This document shows, piece after piece, positions 48,824-60,410 of a stretch of DNA of 64,000 nucleotides (its first letter is position 1; the number at the start of each line of letters is the position of its first letter). A program made the position numbers and the translations under genes. This DNA is from Chrysomallon squamiferum (Eukaryota; Mollusca; Gastropoda; Neomphalida; Peltospiridae). A model generated the notes under the pieces. The model saw nothing but the letters and a program-made list of their open reading frames with translations, ran no database searches and had not been told where the DNA came from. The DNA is taken from NCBI GenBank assembly GCA_012295275.1, contig CM022670.1, forward strand, positions 500,001-564,000, written 5' to 3'.

Positions 48824-49339
48824 ATGGATTTCTGCAGACTTTGTGGTATTCTGATGAAACAAAGCAATGAAAAGTGTGAATGTCGGGCTTGTTACCATAG
48901 AAGAATTATGGGACTGAATGGTGCAGATGAAAATTGTTTTTGTGACCACTGTAAAATAGACTCCAGTACTGTTGTACAAAATACAATATCTGAGAAATGG
49001 AAAGATTGCCAGGTGGATGAAGTTATTAAAAAGGTGTGGGAAAGGTGAGATTTAAAAATAATTATTTCATCCACATCTTTACATCCACTTTCATAAAAAC
49101 AGTGTACTTATTTTATTTTGTATAACCAGCATTAACATAACTGGATAATGTTTATCCCTATTTTCAGTAATATTTATTAATAGGTAAAAATATTAATAAT
49201 TTTGTTATAATTCTTCTTTTATCATTATTTTATAAATCTAGAGTAATTCTAGTTTAATCTGATTTTCATTAATATTTATCAAAACAAAACTCTTGCTTTT
49301 CACTGTTTTTTAAAACTATTCATTAATTTTATTTTAAAC

Positions 49340-49379
<40 letters not shown>

Positions 49380-51124
49380 TTAAATTTTTAATGGATATTG
49401 TAAAATGTTTTATTTTAATGATTCCGTAACAAGATTTGATATGACTCATATTACTTTTAAGTCATTAACCAGTGTGTTGAGATATGAAAAAAATTACTTA
49501 TCCACAATCTATAGAATTATACAAACATTTCTTAATGCAGTATTAATTTTGTCTATGGGAAAAAATAACTTAATTTTCAGAGAACAAGCTGAACTGAAGG
49601 AGAAACTAGTAATAGAAGATGATGAGATAGTTAAAAAAATAAAACAAAGTTTTGAGAGTGGAAACAAAGAAGAAACATTCTACATAGGTGGAGTTGATAT
49701 TTCTTTTATCAAGGGAGATAATGTAAATGCATGTGCTGCATTTGTTGTTATCACATTTCCAAAACTTGAGGTATTTCATCTTTCTTAAAAGATGCAAAAC
49801 AATACTAAAGAAATGAAATTATTAATATTATTTCCTAACTGTAAATCTCTTAAAAATTAAATTAAAAGAAGAAATAAAGACATTTTTTATTAAATGATAT
49901 TCGTGATCAAAAATTCAAAGTATGTTTCATTACTTTTCTATTTTATAATTGCAGATATCATTTGAAGATTTTCCAATAGTAAAACTAACTTTTTTCCTTT
50001 CTGATTTGATTATTATTGTTACTGTTTTAAAACTGCAGGTAGTTTATGAAGATTATCAAATGGTAAAACTAACAGCTCCTTATGTTCCTGGTTTCCTGGC
50101 CTTTAGAGAAGCAGAGTTTGTAATACGACAGTTTGAAAAATTAAAAGCAGTAAAGCCTGAATATCTTCCTCATGTATGCTTTTATTTAACAATATTCAAC
50201 TTATTTCTACGATGAATTAAATATAATATATTCACTATATCAAATATAAAATAACAGTTAAATTATTCTGGTTGAAATTTAAAAAAAAAAAAAAAAATAG
50301 AAAAAAAAAGATACTAGTAATCAATTAAATTATTATCATTGAATTTTAAAAAAGTGATAATAATAAGATAATTAATTAAATTATTATGGTTGAATTAAAA
50401 TAATATTATATTTACATTGCTATTTACAAATTATCTTAAAATGATTAAATTTAAATGAACAAGTAACATCATTTAATTTTTCAGGTGATCTTTGTTGATG
50501 GGAATGGAATTCTGCACCCAAGAGGTTTGTCTAAACATTTTATATCCTAAAACAAAATTTCTTGCCTTCTTCAGTGAGAATATTAGATATCATGGAACAA
50601 ATACTTATCAGAAAATAAATGAAAAGGAGACAAAAAAAGTGTAAACAGACTTGTCTTTCAATAAATATTTGGTTAACAATATCCACACTTCAGATTTTCA
50701 TACTCACAATTAATTGGCATCATGATAATGTCTTAGAGAGGAAACCTACTGTGACTTCAAAGGATATGAAGGACTGTACTATGTCACTGCTTACATGTTA
50801 CAGTATGACAGCATCTATTGGGATGTGGGTGGATTTTTATAACAGTGGTTTAATATGGATTGTTAATTTAAAAACCAGTTTATTTAGTTGTATGTACTTC
50901 ATTTTCTAGATGTTATTTTTTACAAATATTTCTGCAATGTAATGTTATAAATCTCAATTTCTAAATGACTGTTATTTTTAATAATTCATTTATTTTCTAC
51001 TCTGGCTACTTATACTAACAGTGTTTTCTTCATCATAGTTAATAATAATTATTACGGGTATCTGTTACAATTGTTATTAAAAATTATTATTGCTATTATT
51101 ATTATTCTTATATTATTATAACTA

Positions 51125-51180
<56 letters not shown>

Positions 51181-52843
51181 TATTATTATTATTATTATTA
51201 TTATTTAGGATTTGGTCTGGCTAGTCATCTTGGTGTTTTACTGGACAAGCCATGTGTAGGTGTGGCTAAGACACTGATTCATGTGGATGGCTTGGAAAAT
51301 GATGGGACACATAAAAGCAAGGTCTGTAAGTGTTTATAAAACAGCCAGAGCTTGCCTCTAGTTGCCATGGTGTCTGAATTTTCTAGTGTTCTTTACAAGA
51401 CAGGAAGTTACAATTGTTGAAAAGTATAAGAATAATCAAACAACAAAATCTAACCTGTGACCTGTTGATCTGAAGTCAGTTTTATTATACTGAGTTTGCA
51501 TATTAAACTGTTTTTAATGTATTAATATATATAACTGTATACAATTCCTAACGTATTTTTCAAATTTTTCTGTTACACTGTTTCATATTAAAAATGTTGT
51601 TTTTTATTTGTACAACTGCAGAAAGACATTTTGAAAGAAGCAGGTGACACATTTAATCTTGAGGACATTCATGGTGTCGTGTTAGGAGTGGTGAGTATTA
51701 AACAAATATCTGCTGTAATATACTCTCACACGCTAAATTTAAAACTATTTTAGTCACATTCATTAAAACACTTTACAAACACCAAACACACATTCATATT
51801 CTTTGTGGTTTTTTTTAAAAGTTACTGGTATATAATTAGTTTCATGATACAAATTTTATGTAGTATTTGCACAGCTACAGAAAAAGCAGGTATTTTATCA
51901 TTTGTATGTATTGGGCTATCACAAATAAAATTTACTGGTTTAAATATAATACTGGGATGAAGATATTTCTACAAGAGTTATAGTTCTTGCATCTTTTACA
52001 TGTCAATATGCTTAACAGGATATTCTAACAATAACAAAAAAATACTGTACTTACCGATAAACTAGATATTAACATCATATTAAATTATTAAATTTTATTT
52101 ATACATGGGTCTTTTCATGTACACAGAAGATACATTTATATATGTATTCCATTTTGTTGAAATTCTAATGTCAAATAATTTGATGCTTGGGAGTTAGTTA
52201 ACATTCAGTCATTTCATCGTACATTCATTCATTCAGTAATAATTACTTTATTCTTTTTTTAATACATTTTGAAGGCTTTAAAGAGTTGTGTCAATGCTAA
52301 GAACCCAGTGTATGTGTCAGCAGGACATCGGATTTCTCTGAAGTCAGCCATTTGGTTGGTACTGAAGTGTTGTAAATACCGGATTCCAGAACCAACCAGA
52401 CAGGTAATTTGTTATGCAGCATCATACATACACTAGAGACTTTACACACAGGGAAAAAGTAAATCACACAATGGGCTGATTTTTCTAATAGTAACAAGAG
52501 AGCTTTTTAATGCAGCTTAAGACAGGAAAACATATACCACAGCTTTTGATAAAGCATTTGAATGACTGACAGGATCGAAAAAAAGCCCTGTGATTGACCT
52601 TTCAACCTTAGTTACTGATCCACGACTCATCTCTGATCACTAGGGTCATCCTTATTTGCTCATAGTGGGTTAATTCCCAGTCCAGCCAAGCTGTCTTTGT
52701 TCTTTTCTTTGAGAAGCTGCATATAAAATATACTTTGCTGCTAATTTAATAAGTGGGCTTACACCAAACATTTTTAATATTTAACCATTTGGGTTTATAT
52801 CAAAATTAAAGCTAATTTATTAAATATTGTTATTATTATTATA

Positions 52844-52874
<31 letters not shown>

Positions 52875-53162
52875 TAATTAAAAATTATTCATTTTAAATA
52901 ACAATGTGTCTACATAGTGAAAGAGACAATTTAAACAAATATATATCTACAGCAAATTTAGATTGATGTAATTCATGTAAAAATGTATCACAACAGCTAG
53001 TGTAGCAGTTAGAATACTAGATTCTTATTATTCCATTTCTGCTTTTTTTTTTTTTTTCTTTCAAATATTAAATTTCATATAGTTTATTAACTGTTGCCTT
53101 TCCAGGCTGACATAAATTCAAGAGAATACCTGAGGAAAAATGGATATACCGAAAAGTCATGA
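48824..53162 (+). CDS. ENDOV: Endonuclease V (inosine-specific), with a Cys-rich N-terminal extension
   Basis: Eight coding exons: 48824-49044, 49581-49770, 50039-50173, 50485-50524, 51209-51321, 51622-51690, 52275-52403 and 53106-53162, 954 bases in one frame, 317 residues. Animal endonuclease V cuts one nucleotide 3' of inosine, mainly in edited RNA. The catalytic residues are present: Asp113 in GGVDISF, Glu161 in AFRE and Asp187 in VDGNG. The wedge motif is APYVPGF, and the frame also holds HRISLKSA and [12 protein letters not shown]. Unlike the human protein, the first exon encodes about 46 residues with eight cysteines (C4, 7, 18, 20, 23, 38, 40, 43), a zinc-knuckle-like pattern. The conserved VWERREQAELK block spans the first splice junction, so this exon truly belongs to the gene. 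A TACAG acceptor 12 bases before the ATG suggests a 5' UTR intron. The C-terminus is shorter than in mammals. Confidence 0.94.
49955..50038 (+). other. Partial duplicate of the exon 3 start, with its own splice acceptor
   Basis: Directly upstream of ENDOV exon 3 lies TTGCAG followed by codons for [12 protein letters not shown]. This matches the true exon start, CTGCAG followed by [12 protein letters not shown]. The 84 bases between the two acceptors contain no stop and keep the frame, so use of the upstream acceptor would insert 28 mostly hydrophobic residues just before the wedge motif. Confidence 0.6.
51112..51208 (+). repeat. (ATT)n forming the acceptor tract of ENDOV exon 5
   Basis: About 28 ATT units, with one slip at 51181, run right up to TTATTTAG and the exon beginning at 51209. 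No separate polypyrimidine tract exists between the array and the AG. Confidence 0.9.
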
Positions 53163-53530
53163 AGATATGATTTATAACAAAGTCATGAAGAAACAGTATA
53201 AAAAAGTCACAAAAAATGGCTATATAAAAAAGTCACAAAAATGGATATATAAAACAGTCATGAAGAACACATAAATGAAACAGTCATGAAGAACAGATAA
53301 ATAAAACAGTCATGAAGAATAGATAAATAAAAGTCATGAAGAACAGATATACAGAAGTCATGAAGAACAGATATATAAAACAGTCATGAAGAACATAAAT
53401 AAAACAGTCATGAAGAACAAATATATAAAATAATCATGAAGAATGGAATTATAGAACAGTCATGAAGAATGGATTTATAGGCAGTCATGAAAACAAAACA
53501 ATGAAGAATAAATGATCAAAACAGTCATGA
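53136..53530 (+). repeat. 24-26 bp minisatellite that begins inside the ENDOV reading frame
   Basis: GTCATGAAGAA-like words start at 53156, 53182, 53206, 53232, 53257, 53283, 53309, 53333, 53357, 53383, 53407, 53433, 53459 and 53484. The last recognisable unit is near 53524. The consensus is roughly GTCATGAAGAACAGATATATAAAACA. The first unit contains the final ENDOV codons and its TGA stop (the TGA in GTCATGA). The rest would be transcribed as 3' UTR. Confidence 0.93.
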
Positions 53531-54443
53531 TTTACAGATATACAAAACACAGAAATAAAACTTACTAGAAGGCATTTCTGAGGTATTCTCTACATGTAAA
53601 GGAATACTTTTCTGCAAAGATTATTTTTATATTAATTATAGGACTAGTGTCAAACAGGTGCCATATGGCAGCGATCTCGTGCCACTTTCAGCTAGTGTAG
53701 TAAATGTTATAGTATTTCAAGTGTGATTATTTTAATTGTTTAATACAATTATTTTCAAAGTAAATATATACACTTTTTTAGTCTTGCAGTATTTATTGAA
53801 ATAAAAATATTTATTATCTGATTGTCATTTTTACGATATTCTTAGTTTGTTGGGTTTTTTAAATTTATTTATGTATTTATTTATTTTATTATTTATTTTT
53901 AAACATTTCATTTTTTTAAATATATATTTTTTTTAATTTTTTTTTTTTTAAGTGTACATTATTGGGTAACGGAACATATCATTAACTCATTAGTAATTGT
54001 ATGTGTAAATTGTGCAGAAAATATATGGCCGGTTTCAGGATCAGTTCTCATCACTGGATCATCACAAATTGTGAACAGTCTCTAATGTATCGGATATTGG
54101 TTGAGTTTATAGGAAGATGCACACAGATGATTACTTGGTTCTTATAAACAAGTCAGGCGGCTACGGATTTCGTCTATCTTAATGTTTTAGGCCTCTAAGG
54201 AGATCACTACTGCTGATCCCTCCCTCGTAGGAAATTTAACTTGATTGCCTTAATTTTGCACCAGTCATGATTAGGATTTACAATTTCAGATTGCTGTATT
54301 TTTAACATGTACTCATGACAACGCACATACTAGTTGGGGAACCCCTTTAAAAAGTTATTTCCTTTAACTTTTGAACGTGGTCGCAAGCAACTGTCGATGA
54401 CGTAATATGTAATGTATTTGACGTCGAATAATTCCGAGTATGG
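53531..54443. other. Spacer between ENDOV and HSP70
   Basis: This holds the rest of the ENDOV 3' UTR (candidate AATAAA near 53555 and 53800) and T-rich sequence at 53860-53950. From about 54000 there is more complex sequence leading into the HSP70 promoter. No coding exon was recognised. Confidence 0.6.
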
Positions 54444-54505
54444 TTCAAGAAACCAAACGTATTCTAGACGGAATTTTCGAGAAACGTATCTGGATAGTTC
54501 TGGAA
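54444..54505 (+). promoter_or_regulatory. Cluster of heat-shock elements upstream of HSP70
   Basis: Alternating GAA/TTC pentamer units, the binding pattern of heat-shock factor, occur as TTCAAGAA (54444-54451), GAATTTTCGAGAA (54471-54483, three perfect units) and TTCTGGAA (54498-54505). They sit 67-128 bases before the HSP70 start codon. A clear TATA box at a standard distance was not identified; TTATAAG at 54556 is too close to the ATG to serve. Confidence 0.8.
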
Positions 54506-54571
54506 AACAAACATTATTTTTGAACGAAGACAGTGCACAATTGTTAAGAAATTATTTATAAGATTTGTGTA

Positions 54572-56473
54572 ATGGATAAAGCAGTCGGCATTGATCTAGG
54601 AACGACATTTTCTTGTGTTGGCGTTTTTGAACACGGTAAAGTTGAAATTATTGCTAATGATCAAGGCAATCGTACAACGCCAAGTTATGTTGCTTTTACT
54701 GACACTGAACGTTTAATAGGAGATGCTGCCAAAAACCAAGTTGCCATGAACCCATCTAATACCGTGTTTGACGCTAAAAGACTTATTGGCAGAAGATTCA
54801 CTGACCCGCATGTTCAGAACGATATGAAACACTGGCCATTCAAAGTTCTCAACAAACACGACAAACCGATGATTCAGGTGGAATACAAAGGGGAGGTGAA
54901 AACGTTTTCTCCCGAAGAAATCAGCTCAATGGTTCTTACTAAGATGAAGGAAACGGCTGAATCCTACTTAGGCACAACTGTCAGGAAGGTCGTCATCACG
55001 GTGCCAGCCTATTTTAATGATTCTCAAAGACAGGCGACAAAAGACGCCGGCACTATTGCTAATTTGGATGTAGTGAGGATAATTAATGAACCTACTGCAG
55101 CAGCTTTGGCGTATGGCTTAGATAAAAACCTGACAGGTGAGAAAAATATTCTTGTATATGATCTTGGTGGTGGAACTTTTGACGTTTCTATTCTGACTAT
55201 AGACGAAGGGTCAATGTTTGAGGTAAGGTCAACAGCAGGGGATACACATCTTGGAGGTGAAGATTTCGACAATCGTTTGGTCAATCATTTAATTGACGAA
55301 TTCAAACGAAAACACAAAAAAGACATATCAAAGAATCAAAGAGCTGTTAGACGTCTGCGTAGTTCGTGTGAACGTGCGAAGAGAACACTGTCCAGCACCA
55401 CAGAGGCCAGTATCGAAATTGATTCTCTGTTTGAAGGAATTGACTTTTACACCAAAATAACGAGAGCACGATTTGAAGATCTCTGTTTGGATTTGTTTCG
55501 AGGTACTTTGGAACCAGTAGAAAAGGCCCTTAGTGATGCAAAATTATCAAAATCCGAAATCAATGAAACTATTCTGGTTGGTGGTTCAACAAGAATTCCC
55601 AAAATTCAGAATCTTCTCCAAGAATTCATGAATGGAAGAGAACTTAACAAATCCATTAACCCTGACGAAGCTGTAGCTTATGGGGCTGCTGTCCAGGCAG
55701 CTATTTTACTGGGCGATAAAAGTGAAGCCATCAAAGATGTGCTTCTGGTGGACATTGCTCCATTATCACTTGGAATCGAAACAGCCGGCGGCGTAATGAC
55801 GAGATTAATTGAAAGAAATTCGCGTATACCATGCAAAACGTCAAAAATCTTTACTACATATGCTGACAATCAATCAGGGGTTACAATTCAAGTATTCGAA
55901 GGTGAAAGAGCAATGACCAAGGATAATAATCATCTCGGCAGATTTGATTTAAATGGTATTCCCCCAGCTCCGCGTGGAGTTCCACATATCGAGGTAACCT
56001 TCGACATTGATGCCAATGGAATCATGAGTGTTTCCGCTGAAGATAAAAGCACAGGCAAGTCTAGCATGATTACCATCACCAACGACAAGGGACGCCTGAG
56101 CAAAGCTGAAATAGAGAGAATGGTAAACGACGCGGAGAGGTACAGAGAAGAGGATGAGAAACAAAGAGGACGAGTATCTGCCAGAAACCAGCTGGAAAAT
56201 TACGTGTTCAGCGTCCGCCAAACAATAAACGATGCAGGAGACAAACTGACTCAGACAGAAAAGAACAAGGTTAACAGCCAGTGTGATCAAACTTTGAAAT
56301 GGCTCGACTCCAACATGCTGGCAGAAAAAGATGAATATGAATACCAGTTGAAACAAACAGAAGATGTCTGTCGACCAGTAATGATGAAACTGCACGGCAG
56401 AGGTCAGCCTGGGGCAGCACCCGGAGGTCAGAGTAATGGGGGAGAAGGACCCACTGTTGAAGAAGTCGACTAA
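54572..56473 (+). CDS. HSP70: Cytosolic heat-shock protein 70, intronless (probably heat-inducible)
   Basis: One uninterrupted frame of 633 residues. HSP70 is an ATP-driven chaperone that binds exposed hydrophobic segments of client proteins together with J-domain partners and exchange factors. Family signatures are present: [13 protein letters not shown] near the N-terminus, [12 protein letters not shown] near 200, and [13 protein letters not shown] near 335. It ends in the EEVD tail that marks the cytosolic form and binds TPR co-chaperones. Length is close to the usual 640-650 residues, with a short Gly-rich region before EEVD. Lack of introns plus an upstream heat-shock-element cluster are the usual marks of the stress-induced copy, as opposed to the constitutive HSC70. 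Several normally conserved spots differ slightly (for example [14 protein letters not shown], where TIAGLNVLRIINEP is usual), which suggests a lineage-specific duplicate. Expression on heat shock is inferred, not shown. Confidence 0.97.
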   Translation: MDKAVGIDLGTTFSCVGVFEHGKVEIIANDQGNRTTPSYVAFTDTERLIGDAAKNQVAMNPSNTVFDAKRLIGRRFTDPHVQNDMKHWPFKVLNKHDKPMIQVEYKGEVKTFSPEEISSMVLTKMKETAESYLGTTVRKVVITVPAYFNDSQRQATKDAGTIANLDVVRIINEPTAAALAYGLDKNLTGEKNILVYDLGGGTFDVSILTIDEGSMFEVRSTAGDTHLGGEDFDNRLVNHLIDEFKRKHKKDISKNQRAVRRLRSSCERAKRTLSSTTEASIEIDSLFEGIDFYTKITRARFEDLCLDLFRGTLEPVEKALSDAKLSKSEINETILVGGSTRIPKIQNLLQEFMNGRELNKSINPDEAVAYGAAVQAAILLGDKSEAIKDVLLVDIAPLSLGIETAGGVMTRLIERNSRIPCKTSKIFTTYADNQSGVTIQVFEGERAMTKDNNHLGRFDLNGIPPAPRGVPHIEVTFDIDANGIMSVSAEDKSTGKSSMITITNDKGRLSKAEIERMVNDAERYREEDEKQRGRVSARNQLENYVFSVRQTINDAGDKLTQTEKNKVNSQCDQTLKWLDSNMLAEKDEYEYQLKQTEDVCRPVMMKLHGRGQPGAAPGGQSNGGEGPTVEEVD

Positions 56474-56547
56474 AATTTTAAAATATTGCATTTTGTACAT
56501 CTCCAAGTGATTCATTTATTTGTTACTCGAGCACAATCTAAGCTAAA

Positions 56548-56553
56548 AATAAA
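56548..56553 (+). promoter_or_regulatory. Poly-A signal of HSP70
   Basis: AATAAA lies 75 bases after the stop codon. A second candidate, TTAATAAAAAT, lies near 56615. The short 3' UTR fits an inducible HSP70. Confidence 0.6.
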
Positions 56554-56933
56554 GTATGAAATTTATGTAACAGATCTGTAGCGATTCAGAACCTGTCATT
56601 TCTTTTTCTCCGTCTTAATAAAAATGTCAGCTAAAAATTACAAACTGATGGATACCATGATATTTCTTTTGTTCTTTTCTCAATTTGTTTGTAAGGCATG
56701 ACATCATAACAGGCAAGCACAGAAAAAACAACAAAAAAACAACAACCAGAAAACAAAACGCAATAACAAAGAATGTTGACACTATTACATTATCTTTTCC
56801 TCTTTCTTTCTTTCTTTTCTTTTATCGTTTGTTTTTTAATTGCATTTAGTTTAAATTTACCATTAGATGTTTAATATAACTTTTTTATAAACTTGTCTTA
56901 AGATCAGACTAATTGATAAAGATATAATTAAAT

Positions 56934-56964
<31 letters not shown>

Positions 56965-57217
56965 TTATTTTTTGTTCAGTAGTTAACAATAGGACTTAAC
57001 ATTTAAGTGTTTAGTTTAAAGTAATTTTAGCTATGACAACAAATTAATTAAACAATTATATTTAATTTTATTTATTTTTTATTTTATTTTTTTTATCCGA
57101 CAAACCATTTGAAACGTTACATATAAATAAATGGATATTTTTATTTTAGTTCATACACAACAATAACATTTTCAAAATGCACATGTTGGATCGTAACTGA
57201 TCGTCTGACAGGAAAAC

Positions 57218-57218
<1 letters not shown>

Positions 57219-57275
<57 letters not shown>

Positions 57276-57308
57276 ATTATTGTTATTATCATCATCATCA
57301 TCATCATC
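57219..57308. repeat. (ATT)n-(ATC)n microsatellite
   Basis: About 16 ATT units, a short interruption, then ATC units to about 57308. Simple sequence only. Confidence 0.93.
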
Positions 57309-57911
57309 AAATTTTTTATTATTATTATGATTTATTTAATTATTTATTTTCATAGATTGCTGTCTATTTAATTTGATCTTTAAATATTTTTTTCATTTCT
57401 TATTTTGTATTATTTTATTTTATTTTTTTATTATTTTTTTTAATTATTTTTTATTTTATTTATTTATTTGTTTGTTTATTTGTTATCAAATTTGAATATC
57501 TAAATTCAATTTTTATCATTTTATTTGTACTCATGTATTCTTTGTTCTTTATTTATATTTTCATTTATTCATTGATTCATTCATAATAAATTATTACTGG
57601 AACGAAGGAAATGGCTTTGAACAAAGTAAATGTAATGGTAGCAGTAGTAGCAGCAACAGCAGTCGTCTGGTTACACTTTGTTAATTTGTACTTTTGTGTT
57701 CAAATGCTGTTAAATGTTCATCTATTCATTTATTCGTCAAAATAATTTCTCAATAATATTTCTCAGTGTTTATGCAAATAAATTTTATGTTTCTGTAATA
57801 TTTTACTTTCGATTCTTTGCGATTAAAATAAGATTAATATTTTCTTGAGCATGTATTTTCAAATTATCGCATTATTTCAATAAATGTTTTATCTGGAAAA
57901 AATATATCTAT

Positions 57912-57916
<5 letters not shown>

Positions 57917-58002
<86 letters not shown>

Positions 58003-58062
58003 GAGGGAGGGAGGGAGGGAGGGAGGGAGGGAGGGAGGGAGGGAGGGAGGGAGGGAGGGAGG

Positions 58063-58104
<42 letters not shown>
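57917..58104. repeat. Sandwich repeat (AG)n-(GGGA)n-(AG)n
   Basis: AG units to about 57993, a short GGAGAG transition, about 15 GGGA units at 58003-58066, then AG units to 58104. The stretch is uninterrupted purine on the + strand. The G-triplet spacing is compatible with G-quadruplex formation. It ends 104 bases downstream of the stop of secreted protein A. Confidence 0.97.
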
Positions 58105-58105
<1 letters not shown>

Positions 58106-58207
58106 AAAAAACAAAATGGCTATTTGAAAATGTGTTTATTTTCAAAATAATCAAAGAAGAAAAATGACTATTTATGTCTGGAATGTTCAGATAAACTAAA
58201 TATTTCA

Positions 58208-59641
<1,434 letters not shown>

Positions 59642-59730
59642 CTTGATCTCTGATTTTCTGCGATCTTCTTTTTCTTGATTTCAGAAAGAATATCTTTCGA
59701 TCTGTGAAATTCACTCAAGAATATCTCCAA

Positions 59731-59736
59731 TTTATA
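59731..59736 (-). promoter_or_regulatory. TATA box of secreted protein A
   Basis: TATAAA on the minus strand, 90 bases upstream of the start codon. A start site 25-30 bases downstream (near 59705) would give a 5' UTR of about 65 bases. A clean TATA box suits a strongly, tissue-specifically expressed secretory gene. Confidence 0.55.
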
Positions 59737-60099
59737 GCAAATATTAATTATCTAATAACCAATGATCTAACCCAGAAGGAAAAAGAAAATAAAACTGTTA
59801 AAAATATATTATGCATACCTCCAGTGGCCAATGGTAATTTTACACCATTTCCTTGTGTTGTTAATTGTTTGACCTACCCGTTTAAAAAAAAAAGCGTGCC
59901 GGATCTTTAGCAGCAGGACTGAATTATGTGTGGTAATCATTTCTAATTTTCACCATTTAATTAATTATTTCCTTGTTGACCGCCTACGTGTGCAAAGTCA
60001 TTTTGTGTATCAAGTGTCATTTTACTTTTAAACGATTAAAACTTATATATGTATGTATGCATGCTTGCTGATTTCATGCGTGTGTGTACGTGTGTATGT

Positions 60100-60147
60100 A
60101 TGTGTATGCGTGTTTTTTTAATGTTGCTATGTATGTATATGTGTGTG

Positions 60148-60208
<61 letters not shown>

Positions 60209-60232
60209 GTATGTATATATATGTATGTAGTT
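60100..60232. repeat. (TATG)n-(TA)n-(TATG)n microsatellite
   Basis: A pure TA core at about 60150-60195 is flanked by TATG units on both sides. Confidence 0.93.
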
Positions 60233-60289
60233 TTAGCATTTTGAATATTCTCTGTGTTATGTATAGACTCTGCACATAGACAATATTTG

Positions 60290-60410
60290 GGAACGCAGTC
60301 CAATCACGACCTCACAAACCCGTCAGATGCCGCTGACGAGACTTGAACGTATGGCACCCATTCACCCGCACTCCGAAGGCGGACGATGTTACCGTTCGGC
60401 CATGAGACAT
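60290..60410 (-). mobile_element. tRNA-like sequence, probable SINE head or tRNA pseudogene
   Basis: On the minus strand, TGGCCGAACGG (about 60392-60402) matches a pol III A box of the Leu/Ser tRNA type. CGTTCAAGTCT (about 60339-60349) resembles a B box, about 50 bases downstream. The middle (GTCCGCCTTCGGAGTGCGGG) resembles an anticodon arm but does not pair properly, so this is not an intact tRNA. The non-tRNA sequence that follows (GACGGGTTTGTGAGGTCGTG and on) could be a SINE body; its 3' end and target-site duplications were not resolved. Confidence 0.45.

Larger units (their letters stand above)
56620..58207. other. Spacer between HSP70 and the secreted-protein pair
   Basis: T-rich and ATTT-rich sequence dominates, including a (TTTA)n at about 56940-56960. 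No coding exon was recognised. The genes on either side converge (HSP70 +, secreted protein A -). Confidence 0.6.

Noticed and set aside
49405-49580. Open frame upstream of ENDOV exon 2
   Set aside because: It is intron sequence that happens to be open; the TTTTCAG acceptor at 49580 and the conserved REQAELK start show the true exon boundary.
55949-56515. 188-codon frame antisense to HSP70
   Set aside because: Antisense open frames over HSP70 are a well-known effect of its codon use; no independent support.
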